The notes under the pieces were generated by a model. That model was not told the DNA's origin. It saw nothing but the letters and a program-made list of their open reading frames with translations, and made no database searches. Shown piece after piece: positions 8,161 through 17,500 of a DNA stretch of 64,000 nucleotides (position 1 is the stretch's first letter; each line of letters opens with the position of its first letter). Origin of the DNA: Stigmatella aurantiaca (GTDB lineage: Bacteria > Myxococcota > Myxococcia > Myxococcales > Myxococcaceae); assembly GCF_900109545.1 (NCBI RefSeq), contig NZ_FOAP01000003.1, positions 62,001 to 126,000 of the forward strand, in the 5' to 3' direction. The translations under genes were made by a program, and so were the position numbers.

Positions 8161-8958
8161 ATGTCCTCCGTTACCCCTGCCCCTGCCCCCCTGTCTTCCC
8201 CGCTCGCCCTGGCCCCCACCGGCATGCTTCGCACCGCCGAGCTGCTGCTGCGCAATCCCTCCGCCCTGATTGCCCAGGTCCAGGCCGGAGGCCCCGAGCT
8301 GCGCGAGCTGCCCCTGCGCCTCGCCGTCTGTGCCCTCGCGGGCTTTGGCGCCTTTGGCTTCCTGCTGGGCTTCACCCGCTCGCCGCTGGCGGGCCTTGCC
8401 GCCGCGCCCAAGCTCATGCTCGTGGGGCTCGGCAGCCTCGCCGTGTGTCTTCCCGCCCTCCACGTCTATGGGCGTCTGCTGGGGGCACGCCTCAGCGCGC
8501 TCCAGGCCGTGTGCGAGGCGCTCGTGGCCCTGGGCACCACCGGCCTCACCCTGCTGGGCCTGTGCCCCGTGTGGCTCGTCTTCGCCAACACCGTGAACCA
8601 CCCGCCCACGGGCTACTTCCACGTCATGCTCGGCAGCCTCGTGTTCCTGGGCTTCGCGGCCCTGCGGGGCATCTGGGTGCTCGTGGAGGCCCTCCGCCTC
8701 CAGGGCCGCACCGTCCTGCACCTGCTCGCGTGGACCGCCCTCTACGGCATGGTCGGCATGCAGATGGCCTGGGTGGTCCGCCCCTTCGTCGGCACCCCCG
8801 GCAGCCCCACCGTGGCCTTCCGCCCCCTGGAGAGCAGCGCCTTCGATGCCGCCACCACCCTCCTGCGCTCCAACCTCGACTCCCTCGACGGCGGCCGCCC
8901 CGAGCCCGAGTCTCTGGAGTTCAGCACGGAGACCTCCCCGGCCCAGGAGTCCCTCTGA
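8161..8958 (+). CDS. Membrane protein, second of three unknown coupled genes
   Basis: 265 residues. An N-terminal cytosolic stretch with RTAELLLRNPSALIAQVQAG near 22-41 is followed by about five or six membrane segments between 54 and 212, then an acidic soluble tail (PEPESLEFSTETSPAQESL). This resembles in layout Yip1-like membrane proteins, but no signature confirms it. Start ATG 8161 has TGAGG six bases upstream. The stop overlaps the next start as TGATG, giving translational coupling. It probably works with the proteins on either side. Confidence 0.72.
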   Translation: MSSVTPAPAPLSSPLALAPTGMLRTAELLLRNPSALIAQVQAGGPELRELPLRLAVCALAGFGAFGFLLGFTRSPLAGLAAAPKLMLVGLGSLAVCLPALHVYGRLLGARLSALQAVCEALVALGTTGLTLLGLCPVWLVFANTVNHPPTGYFHVMLGSLVFLGFAALRGIWVLVEALRLQGRTVLHLLAWTALYGMVGMQMAWVVRPFVGTPGSPTVAFRPLESSAFDAATTLLRSNLDSLDGGRPEPESLEFSTETSPAQESL

Positions 8959-9608
8959 TGATCGCCCTGGTCACCCTGGGGGCCTACGCACTCGCGGGCA
9001 TCGCGGTGGCCACCCTCCTCGGGCGCACTGGACGCCCCGGCCTCGTGGGCATTGCCCGCCTGGGCCTCCAGGCGTGTCTCTGGCCCCTCTTTCTTCCCGT
9101 GTTGCTGCCCAGCGCGCCCGCGGCCGCCCCGGGCTGTGAGGGGGGCCGCATCGAGGCCGCCGAGGCCACGCTCCACGACGCGCTCCAGCGGCTCGGCCGC
9201 GAGCTGGGAGACCCGCTGACGCTGGAGACCCACCGGGTGCGCGTGCTGGGCACCACGCTGCGCGCCGCCGCCCAGCGGCTCGCCGAGCTGGACGCGGTGC
9301 TGGCCCTGCCCGCGCACGATGGCAAGGCCCTGGCCCGGGAGCTGGCCGCCCTGGAGGCCCACGCCGATGCCCAGCCCGTGGCCGACATCCTCCGCGAGCG
9401 CCTGGCCCACCTCGCGCGCCTGGAGGGCCTGCGCGCCCAGGCCCGGGCGGACCTGGAGCGGGCGCTGGCCCGTGCCGGGGAGCTGGCCACGCGCCTCACC
9501 CTGCTGCGGTACGAGGGCGCCACCGCCCATGCGGCCGGCCGCGCCCGCGAGCTCACCGACACCATCGATGAGCTGTGCCGCACCCTGGAGGAAGTCCGCG
9601 CCGCCTGA
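8958..9608 (+). CDS. Membrane-anchored coiled-coil protein, third of the operon
   Basis: 216 residues: two short N-terminal hydrophobic segments (about 1-20 and 27-50) and then a cytosolic or periplasmic region, 60-216, made almost entirely of Ala/Leu/Glu/Arg heptads (for example RLAELDAVLALPAH and ELTDTIDELCRTLEEV), a predicted coiled coil. Start ATG 8958 overlaps the upstream TGA. No family was recognised. The layout suits a scaffold or adaptor for the two upstream membrane proteins. The stop is one base from the convergent SnoaL-like gene. Confidence 0.7.
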   Translation: MIALVTLGAYALAGIAVATLLGRTGRPGLVGIARLGLQACLWPLFLPVLLPSAPAAAPGCEGGRIEAAEATLHDALQRLGRELGDPLTLETHRVRVLGTTLRAAAQRLAELDAVLALPAHDGKALARELAALEAHADAQPVADILRERLAHLARLEGLRAQARADLERALARAGELATRLTLLRYEGATAHAAGRARELTDTIDELCRTLEEVRAA

Positions 9609-9609
9609 G

Positions 9610-10029
9610 CTACGCGGGCGTCGTCGCGGGAGGCTCCGAGCGCGGCGCCACCCCGTCCGTGATTTCCCGCCCCAGCAGCTCCGGATCGAAGTAGGCGTAG
9701 AAGCGGCTGATGCGATCGCCATCCCACTCGATGATGGAGACGCCCTCGTAGTTCACCGCCTTGCCGTTGTGGGCCGTGCCGCTGGACTCCCACTCCAGCG
9801 CCACCCGGTCCCCGGATTCGATCATGTTCCGGAAGGTGGACTTCACCTGCTTGAGCGTGCCCTTGTAGTGGCTCCAGAACTCCCGCGCCCCCTCCTGGCC
9901 CGAGAACCGGTGCGAGGAGGCCGCGTTGCTCACCTGCGCATCCTCGGCGAAGAGCGAGACCAGCGTCTCCAGCTCTCCGTTCTCCTCCAGCTTCGCCAGT
10001 GCGTCCACGAACCGCTGCGCTCGATCCAT
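9610..10029 (-). CDS. SnoaL/NTF2-like domain protein
   Basis: 139 residues forming a single NTF2-like cone-shaped fold: a helix with FVDALAKLEENGELETLVSLFAEDAQV at the start (here only partly quoted by position, residues 7-33), then VALEWESSGTA near 77-87 and GVSIIEWDGDRISRFYAYFD near 95-114, the closing strand pair typical of SnoaL-like and steroid-isomerase-like proteins. Such proteins bind or isomerise small hydrophobic compounds, or simply act as binding domains. Start ATG 10029 has AGGAG eight bases upstream. No partner gene suggests the ligand. Confidence 0.82.
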   Translation of the reverse strand: MDRAQRFVDALAKLEENGELETLVSLFAEDAQVSNAASSHRFSGQEGAREFWSHYKGTLKQVKSTFRNMIESGDRVALEWESSGTAHNGKAVNYEGVSIIEWDGDRISRFYAYFDPELLGREITDGVAPRSEPPATTPA

Positions 10030-10207
10030 CGCTGTCGCTCCTTTGCAGCCTCAAGGGTGCGCATGTGGCTCACGCCCGGCCTCCCCCGCTGCTGGCCCCC
10101 CTCCCACCCAGCCAGGCAGGCAGCGCCTGGGCCCCCCAAAAGGCAAGGACCGCGGCCCCCTGCTCCGGGGCACGCGGTCCTCATGACTTCAGGGGCCTGT
10201 CTGCCGC

Positions 10208-11926
10208 TTACTGGCGGCCGATGGCGTCGAAGCGCTCCAGGCCGTACTTGTTGATCATCCCGATGAGCTTGCTCGAGTACTCAGGGTCCGTGGCGTAGCC
10301 GGCCTTGTGGATCTCCTTCGCGAAGCGCTCCGCGTCGCCCGTGTGCTTGAAGGCCTCGGCGTAGCGCTTGTTCTCACGCAGGAACTTGCCATGGTCCGCG
10401 AAGGACTCGGCCGGCGAGTTGTACTTGCGGAAGGGCGCGTCCACCGTCACCCACTTGCCGTTGAGGAACTCCTTCGTCGGCATGGTGACGCTGCCCGCGG
10501 GGCCCTTGCCCTTGATGCCGAAGAAGTTGTTGCCCTTCGTCGACAGGCCCGACTTGCCCCAGCCGCTCTCCAGCGCCGCCTGCGCCAGCGTCACCGAGGC
10601 GGGCACGCCCGTCTCACGCTGGCTCTTGATGGCGTCGGCCGCCATCTTGTCCATGAACGCGTTGCCCGTCTTGGGCAGCGGGCCCGTCACGCCGCCGGTG
10701 CTCGGGGTGCCGGTGCTGGGCGTGCCGGTGCTCGGCGTGCCACCCGTGGCGCCGCCGATCGTCGCGCCGAGCTTCTCGAAGGCCGCGCGCGTCTTGGGGC
10801 CGTACTCGCCGATGGCCTCCACGCCGTGGTCCTTCTGGAACTTCTTGAGCGCCGCCTCGGTCTTCGGGCCGAAGGTGCCGGGGCCCGTGGCCACCTGCGC
10901 CTGCGTCATGTAGCCCGTCTTCACGAGCGCGTCCTGGAGCTGCTGCACGCCCTGGCCCGTGGAGCCGCGCTTCAGGTGCCCGCTGGGCAGCGTCGTGCCC
11001 TTCAGCGAGCCGTTGCCGGCCGCGGGGGTGGTGGGGGTGGTGGGGGCCGTGGTGCCGCCGGTGCTCGGGGTCTGGCCGCCCGCGGGGGGCTGGGCCACGG
11101 TGCCCGGGCGCGGGGGGTTGCCGCCCGAGAACGTGCGCAGCTGGCCGGTCGTCTTGTAGCCCTGGGGGCCGCCCTTGAGCGTGTTGCCTTCCTGGCTCAG
11201 GGTGATCTGCTTGCCGGTGGCCGGATCATTCGCGTAGTAGACGGGCTTGCCGTTCTCCTGGCCGCGGCCGGTGATGGCGATCCAGTGGTCGGTGCCGTTG
11301 GCGCCGCCGTTGCTGCCGGCCTTGTAGTCCACGCCGACCACCACCGGGCGGCCCGCGTCCACCTGCTTGTTGATGGTGTCCAGGTTCCACGCCGCGCTGC
11401 TGGCGTGCAGGCCACCCATCTGGGCCGCCTTGTCCCAGTTCAGGCCGTTGCCGGAGTAGCCGCCGTTCTTGTCCAGCCACGCGTCCATCTGGCCGGGGTT
11501 GATGGTCTTCCCGGAGATCTTGCTGACCGCCATGGCGGTGGCCGTCATGGCGCAGCCGGCGGCGCCCACGCTGGAGCTCTTGCCCAGGGTGCGGCCGCCC
11601 CACTCGGCGTCGCCCTGCTTGAACATGGGCGTGCCATCGCGCGACGTGGGGAACTCACGGCCGTTGCTGTCCCGGACAGGACCGGCGGCGGTGGTGTTGG
11701 CCGCGGGGGTGGTGTTGGCCGCGCGGGAGGGCTGGGCCGCAGGGGTGGCCTCGAAGCTGTCCGGGATGACGAGCTTCTGGCCGGCCTTGATCTGATTCGG
11801 GTTCGAGATGCCGTTCTTCTGCGCCAGCGCGGTGGCGGTGGTCCCAAAGCGCTCCGCCAGCTTGTTGAGGGTGTCACCGCTGCGAACGGAATAGGTGCTC
11901 GGCTTCACAGAAGACGTGGTGGTCAA
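10208..11926 (-). CDS. LysM / C39-like / PG-binding / glucosaminidase cell-wall hydrolase
   Basis: A modular protein of about 572 residues. In order: LysM (YSVRSGDTLNKLAERFG near 12-28), a C39-like papain-fold domain with Cys in GAAGCAMTATAMA near 122-134 and His in DHWIAITG near 215-222, a Thr/Pro linker, a PG-binding-1 domain (VQQLQDALVKTGYM near 326-339), a second linker with three GTPST repeats, and a FlgJ-like glucosaminidase domain (SVTLAQAALESGWGKSGLS near 450-468, with the catalytic Glu). No signal peptide is visible despite the cell-wall targets, so export must be unusual or by lysis. The start is uncertain: TTG 11926 has AGAGG seven bases upstream and sits just before LysM; a second TTG at 11974 would add 16 residues. 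Confidence 0.87.
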   Translation of the reverse strand: MTTTSSVKPSTYSVRSGDTLNKLAERFGTTATALAQKNGISNPNQIKAGQKLVIPDSFEATPAAQPSRAANTTPAANTTAAGPVRDSNGREFPTSRDGTPMFKQGDAEWGGRTLGKSSSVGAAGCAMTATAMAVSKISGKTINPGQMDAWLDKNGGYSGNGLNWDKAAQMGGLHASSAAWNLDTINKQVDAGRPVVVGVDYKAGSNGGANGTDHWIAITGRGQENGKPVYYANDPATGKQITLSQEGNTLKGGPQGYKTTGQLRTFSGGNPPRPGTVAQPPAGGQTPSTGGTTAPTTPTTPAAGNGSLKGTTLPSGHLKRGSTGQGVQQLQDALVKTGYMTQAQVATGPGTFGPKTEAALKKFQKDHGVEAIGEYGPKTRAAFEKLGATIGGATGGTPSTGTPSTGTPSTGGVTGPLPKTGNAFMDKMAADAIKSQRETGVPASVTLAQAALESGWGKSGLSTKGNNFFGIKGKGPAGSVTMPTKEFLNGKWVTVDAPFRKYNSPAESFADHGKFLRENKRYAEAFKHTGDAERFAKEIHKAGYATDPEYSSKLIGMINKYGLERFDAIGRQ

Positions 11927-12042
11927 AGAGAGGCCCTCTTTAAAAAAGTGAATCGCTCCCTGATTGTCGTTCAAAGCGCCTTTTGGTTGCGCCCCCCCCG
12001 GCGGATCATTCCCACTTGGCCGCCCAAACGCGGGTTTTCCTC

Positions 12043-12071
12043 GGTTTAGAGGGGTTAAACACCTCTAAACC
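12043..12071. promoter_or_regulatory. Ten-base dyad between divergent hydrolase and polymerase genes
   Basis: GGTTTAGAGG (12043-12052) and CCTCTAAACC (12062-12071) are perfect inverted arms around GGTTAAACA, which itself repeats the GGTTTA theme. The site lies in the 242-base divergent gap, about 115 bases from the hydrolase start and 98 from the polymerase GTG. It may be an operator or a hairpin in a 5' leader; the following TGTGTTTTC is only weakly terminator-like. Confidence 0.4.
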
Positions 12072-12168
12072 CCTGTGTTTTCGGCGACATGGGCGTCCAT
12101 CCGCCTACAGGGCCGCACGTTTCCGGAGACGTTGCGAGGCCGCGAGGCTCCCGGCTAAGGACGGCCCG

Positions 12169-14556
12169 GTGACGCCCACCTTTGAGGATGAGTGGCTCTG
12201 GGGTTGGGACCCGACCCCCGGCATCGTCTCGGTGTGGGCGGAGCCCGATGGCCGCGTCACCGTGTGGCGGCGGCTGCCCGGGACGGGCGCGCTGGTGCGC
12301 GAAGAGGTGCGGTTCCGCCCCTGGCTGCTCCTGTCCTCATTAGAAGACCTGTCCCACCTGGGCCCTCGGCTGCGTCCCGAGGCCGAGGGGCCCGCCCCCG
12401 TCTCCTATCAGGAGTTGGAGGGGCCCGGGGCGCTCCGCTACCTGGTGCATGCGGAGGATGGGCGAATGCTGGCGTCGGCCGTGCTCCAGGGCGCCTCGCG
12501 CCGCCTGGGCCGCCCCATGGGGCACGTGCGGGAGCTGCCCGAGGACACCGTGCTCTCGCTGCCCCCGGAGGAGCAGTACCTCACCGCCTCCGGGCGTACG
12601 TACTTCCGGGGCCTCGGCTTCGATGCGCTGCACCGCTTGCAGTTCGATCTCGAGACGACCGGGCTCGACCCGCAGCAGGACCGGATCTTCCTCGTGGCCG
12701 TGAGAACCCCCGAGGGCCAGGCCGAGACGCTTGAGGCCCAGGGCCCAGGTGATGCGGCCGAGGCCGAGCTCCTTCAGCGGCTCGCCGCCCGCATCCGCGC
12801 GTGTGATCCCGACGTCATCGAGAACCACAACCTGCACGGCTTCGATCTGCCCTTCCTCGCCCACCGCGCCCGGCGGCTCGGCGTCCCGCTCGCGCTGGGA
12901 CGGGATGGAGCCCCCGGACTGCGGCAGCGCCCCGCCTCCCGGGGTGCCTCCCTGGGACGGGGGCCCGCGGGGCGCGCCCAGGATCCGATGCGCCGCATGC
13001 GCTACACGATGCCGGGCCGCGAGCTCATCGACACGATGGACGCCGTGCTCCGGCACGACTTCTCCGCGCGCGACTTGCCCGGCCATGGGCTCAAGGCCGT
13101 CGCCCGGCACTTCGGCCTCTCGGGCCCCGAGCGCGAGCTCATTCCCGGCCCCCGCGTCCACGAGGTGTTCCTCCAGGACCCCGAGCGCGTGCGGCGCTAT
13201 GCCCGCGAGGACGTGTCGGAGGCCGCGGGCCTGGCGCGCCTGCTCGGGGGCGCGGCCTTCGCCCTGGCCCGCATGGCCCCGCGCCGCTACGAGCGCCTCG
13301 CGGACGCGGGCCCCGCCACCGGCGTGATTGATCCGCTGCTCGTGCGCGCCTACCTCCGCTCGGGCGCCGCGCTCCCCGCCCACGCGCCCGGAGATGGCAC
13401 CCCGCACAGCGGCGCGGCCCTCCACCTGTTCGCCACGGGCGTGGCCCATCGGGTGGTGAAGGCCGACGTCGCGAGCATGTACCCGTCCCTGATGCGCCAG
13501 TACCGGATCCGCCCCCAGCGGGACCGGCTGGGCGTGCTGCTCGCGCTGGTGGACCGGCTCGTGGAGCAGCGGCTGGCCGCCAAGGCCCAGGGCCAGGCCG
13601 CCGCCCCCGGCTCCCCCGAGCGCCACACGCACGAGGCGCTCTCCGCCGCGATGAAGATCCTCGTCAACTCGGCCTATGGCTACCTGGGCGCCGCCGGGCT
13701 CACCCGCTTCTCGGACGTCCATGCCGCCAACGACGTGACGAGCCACGGCCGGGAGGTGCTGGGACTGCTGTGCCGCGAGCTGGCCCGGCGCGGCGTCACG
13801 CTCCTGGAGGCCGACACGGATGGGGTGTACTTCGCCGTGCCCGAGGGCTGGCGCGAGGCCGACGAGCGCCGGGTGGTCGCCGAGGTCGCCGCGCTGCTGC
13901 CGCCCCTCGTGAAGCTCTCCTTCGATGGGCGCTATGCCGCCATGCTCTCGCACGAGCCGAAGAACTACGCGCTCCAGACGTATGACGGCTCGCTGCTGCT
14001 CCGGGGCGTGGCGTTCCGCTCCAGCCGGGCGGAGCCCTTCGGCGAGGAGTTCCTGCGCCGGGCCCTGCGCTGCCTGCTGGCCGGAGACCTCGCCGGGGTG
14101 AGGAACGTCTTCGTCGAGACCGTGACGGCGCTGCGCCGGCGGGCGCTGCCCACCCAGGCTGTCACCGCGCGGGTCCGGCTGACGAAGGACGCCCCGCAGT
14201 ACCTCGCCCTCCGCGAGCGCCGGCGGGAGCTTCCTTATGAGGCCGTGCTGGCCAGCGGGCGGACCGAGTGGACGCCCGGCGAGCACGTCCGCGTCTACCG
14301 CGCATCGGGCGGGCGCGCGGGGCTGCTGCCGGACGCGGAGACGGGCGCGGGCAGCGATCCCCGGGACTACGACGCCGAATACTACGTCCGGCAGCTGCGC
14401 GAGACGTTCGCGGCCCGGCTCGTCCGGGCGCTCACCCCCGAGGACTTCGCGGCGGTGTTCGCCGACCCCGGGCAGCTCTCCCTCTTCGCGCCGCGGCTGG
14501 ACCAGGCCCGGCCCATCCTCACGGTGCTGTTTGATCCGGCCACCCTGCCCTCCTGA
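12169..14556 (+). CDS. Family B DNA polymerase (Pol II-like)
   Basis: 795 residues with a complete proofreading exonuclease and polymerase. Exo I is FDLETTGLD near 157-165, Exo II NHNLHGFDLPF near 215-225, Exo III YARED near 339-343; polymerase motif A is KADVASMYPSLM near 430-441, motif B KILVNSAYGYLG near 494-505, and motif C EADTDGVYF near 544-552. Two departures from E. coli Pol II are visible: a Gly/Arg-rich insert between Exo II and Exo III (about 245-275) and a shortened segment between motifs A and B. Start GTG 12169 has AAGGA about eight bases upstream. Such enzymes act in repair and translesion synthesis; no replicase partner or phage gene lies nearby. Confidence 0.92.
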   Translation: MTPTFEDEWLWGWDPTPGIVSVWAEPDGRVTVWRRLPGTGALVREEVRFRPWLLLSSLEDLSHLGPRLRPEAEGPAPVSYQELEGPGALRYLVHAEDGRMLASAVLQGASRRLGRPMGHVRELPEDTVLSLPPEEQYLTASGRTYFRGLGFDALHRLQFDLETTGLDPQQDRIFLVAVRTPEGQAETLEAQGPGDAAEAELLQRLAARIRACDPDVIENHNLHGFDLPFLAHRARRLGVPLALGRDGAPGLRQRPASRGASLGRGPAGRAQDPMRRMRYTMPGRELIDTMDAVLRHDFSARDLPGHGLKAVARHFGLSGPERELIPGPRVHEVFLQDPERVRRYAREDVSEAAGLARLLGGAAFALARMAPRRYERLADAGPATGVIDPLLVRAYLRSGAALPAHAPGDGTPHSGAALHLFATGVAHRVVKADVASMYPSLMRQYRIRPQRDRLGVLLALVDRLVEQRLAAKAQGQAAAPGSPERHTHEALSAAMKILVNSAYGYLGAAGLTRFSDVHAANDVTSHGREVLGLLCRELARRGVTLLEADTDGVYFAVPEGWREADERRVVAEVAALLPPLVKLSFDGRYAAMLSHEPKNYALQTYDGSLLLRGVAFRSSRAEPFGEEFLRRALRCLLAGDLAGVRNVFVETVTALRRRALPTQAVTARVRLTKDAPQYLALRERRRELPYEAVLASGRTEWTPGEHVRVYRASGGRAGLLPDAETGAGSDPRDYDAEYYVRQLRETFAARLVRALTPEDFAAVFADPGQLSLFAPRLDQARPILTVLFDPATLPS

Positions 14557-14568
14557 GGGCCCGCCCGC

Positions 14569-17500
14569 TCAACCGGCGTGCGGCCCCGCCTCCCGGTCCC
14601 GCGCCGCCAGCCGGGCCACGGACTCCACCAGCGCGTCCGACTCCAGCGGCTTGGCCATGTGGACCTGGAAGCCCGCCCGGTAGGCCCGCCGCGCGTCCTC
14701 CGCCCCCGCGTACGCCGTCAGCGCGATGGCCGGCAGCCACTGGTCCTTCGCCTCCGCCCACGCCCGCATCCGCTTGAGCAGGGCATGGCCGTCCTCGCCC
14801 GGCAGGCCGATGTCCGACACCACCACGTCCGGCAAGTCCGCCTCCAGGCTCTCCATCGCCTCCCGGGCGTTGGCCACCGCGCGCACCTGGGCGCCCCGGT
14901 CCCTCAGCAGCAGGGAGATGAGCTCGCGTGCGTCCTCCGCGTCCTCCACCAGCAGCACGCGCACCCCGTCCAGCCGCACCTGGGGCACCCCGCCCTCCGC
15001 GGCGGAGGCCGCGCGCTCCGGCTCGGGCAGCAGGGCCGGCACCGGCAGGCGCACCGTGAAGGTGGAGCCATGGCCCAGCCCCGCGCTCTCCGCCTCCACC
15101 TCGCCCCGGTGCAGCTCCACCAGGTGCCGCACGATGGCCAGCCCCAGCCCCAGCCCGCCGTGCTCCCGCGTGCTGCTGCCGTCCGCCTGCCAGAAGCGCT
15201 CGAAGAGGTGCGGCAGCGCCTCCACCCGGATGCCCTGGCCCGAGTCCTTGATCCACACCCGCCACTCGGCGTTGTCCCGGTCCACCCGCACCTCCACCCG
15301 CCCGCCGGCCGGGGTGAACTTCACCGCGTTCACCAGCAGGTTCCAGAACACCTGCTGCAACCGCCCCGGGTCTCCCGTCACCATCCCCCCGCCCCCCACC
15401 GCCTCCAGCACCAGCACCACGCCCTTCTGCTCCGCCCGGGGACGCACCACCTCCACCGCCGCCTGCACCACGCCGGCCAGGTCCACCGCGCGCTGGTGCA
15501 GCGTCAGCTTGCCCGTGAGGATGCGCGACACGTCCAGCACGTCCTCGATGAGCTGCGCCAGCGAGCGCGCGTTGCGCTCGATGACATCCAGCCCCTTCTC
15601 CTGGATGGCCGCGTCACCGCGGCGCGTGCGCAGCATCTGCGTCCAGCCCAGCACCGCCGTCAGCGGCGTGCGCAGCTCGTGGCTCATCACCGCCAGGAAC
15701 TCGTCCTTCGCGCGGTTGGCCGCCTGGGACTCCGCCATCAGCCGCGCGTTCTCGATGGCCACCGAGGCCATGCGCGCCAGCTGCACCAGGATGGCCTCGT
15801 CCTCGGCGGTGAAGTCCCCCTCGTGCCGGTCCGACAGCTGGATGAGCCCCAGGTTGCTGCCGCTGCTGCCCACCAGCGGCACCGCGAGCCACCCGCGCGG
15901 GGGCGGGTGCTCCGCCTCGGACTTGCCGATGCTCCGCCACGCCGGGTGCGCCTCCAGCTCCGGCTGCGCCATGCGCAGGGGCCGGTTCGTCCGGCACACC
16001 TGCGCCGAGAAGCCCCAGCCGTCCGCCCGCGGCGAGTACCCCCGGTACTGCGAGTACTTCTCCGACAGCGACACCGCGCTGATGGACTGCGCCCCGTCCT
16101 CGCCCGTCGTCAGGCTGGTGACGGACTGGTGCGCGCCGATGAGCTCTCGCGCCTGCTCGGTGATGACCAGGAGCACCGCGTCCAGCGAGGCCGCCTGGCC
16201 AATGGCCAGCGACGCCGCCGCCAGCCCCTGGAGCTGCGCCCGGTGCCGCTGCTCGCGCGACAGCAGCCGCGCCCGCTCCACCTCGTCCTCGCGCTGGCGC
16301 GTAATGTCGCGGTGGATGCCCACCCACTCGCGCACCGTGCCGTCCAGCTCCAGCACCGGCACCGCGCGCATCTGCATGTGGCGGTACATCCCGTCCTGCC
16401 GCCGCAGCCGCACCTCGTTCTGGAAGAGCGTGCCCGCCTTCACCGCGTCGCGCCAGGCCTGCCGCGTGGCCTGCCGGTCCTCCGGGTGCACCGCATCCAG
16501 CCAGCCCCAGCCCAGCAGCGCCTCGCGCGACTGGCCCGTGAAGGCCCGCCAGCCCGGCTGATCCGAGTCGAACCCGCCCTGGGGCGGCATGTCCCAGATG
16601 ATCTCCGAGGTGGCGGTGAGGAACGCGCGGAAGCGCTCCTCGCTGCGCGCCATGTCCCGCAGCAGCTCCTCCACCGTGCGCCGCGCCAGCACCTGGTCCG
16701 TCACGTCGAAGGCGAACGTGGCGATGCCCTCCACCCGCCCGTCCGAGTCGCGCAGCGGCTGGTGGACGAAGTCGAAGAAGGCCTCGGAGGGCACGTCCGA
16801 CTTGGGCCCCAGCCGCACCGGGAACTCCTTGCTGATGAAGGGCTCCCCCGTCTCGTACACCCGGTCCATCGCCTCGAAGACGCCCTGGCCCTCCAGCACG
16901 GGCACGGCCTCGCGCGCGGACATGCCCGTCAGGTCCTTGCCCCCCAGGAGCTGCCGGTAGCGCGGGTTGCACAGCACGTAGCGGTGCCCCGAGCCGCGCG
17001 TGACGGACACCACCGCCGGGGCGCACATCACCAGCTCCTCCAGCCGCGCCCGCTGCGTCTCGCCCTCCGCCAGCAGCCGCGCCCGGTCGAGCGCCAGCGC
17101 GCTGTGCCGGGCCAGGGCCAGCAGGAACTCCCGCTCCTCCGCCGTGAAGGCGTGCGGCTCGGGGTAGCACAGCGTCAACACCCCCAGCACCCGCCCCTCC
17201 ACCGCCAGCGGCAGGCTCGCCAGCGCGTGCGCCACCGCGCTGCCCGCGAGCGTCTTCGCCAGCCCGGGGTAGCGCGCCCCCAGCGCCTCGGGAGACTCCA
17301 CCCACTCCGCCTCGCCCTGGAACGCCACCGACATGGGCAGCGGCGCGTCCAGCGGCAGCACCTGGTACTCCCGCAGGACGTGGGAGGGCGCACCCTGGCA
17401 GGCCGCCACGCGCAGGGTGCGCAGCGTCTCGGTGGGCACGCCCACCATGGCCAGCGTCGCGCCCACCGCCGCCATGGCGCTCGCCACCGTCTGCTGCGTC

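Noticed and set aside
10208-14556. Prophage remnant (wall hydrolase plus polymerase)
   Set aside because: No integrase, capsid, portal, tail or attachment repeats are visible, and both genes have ordinary chromosomal composition.
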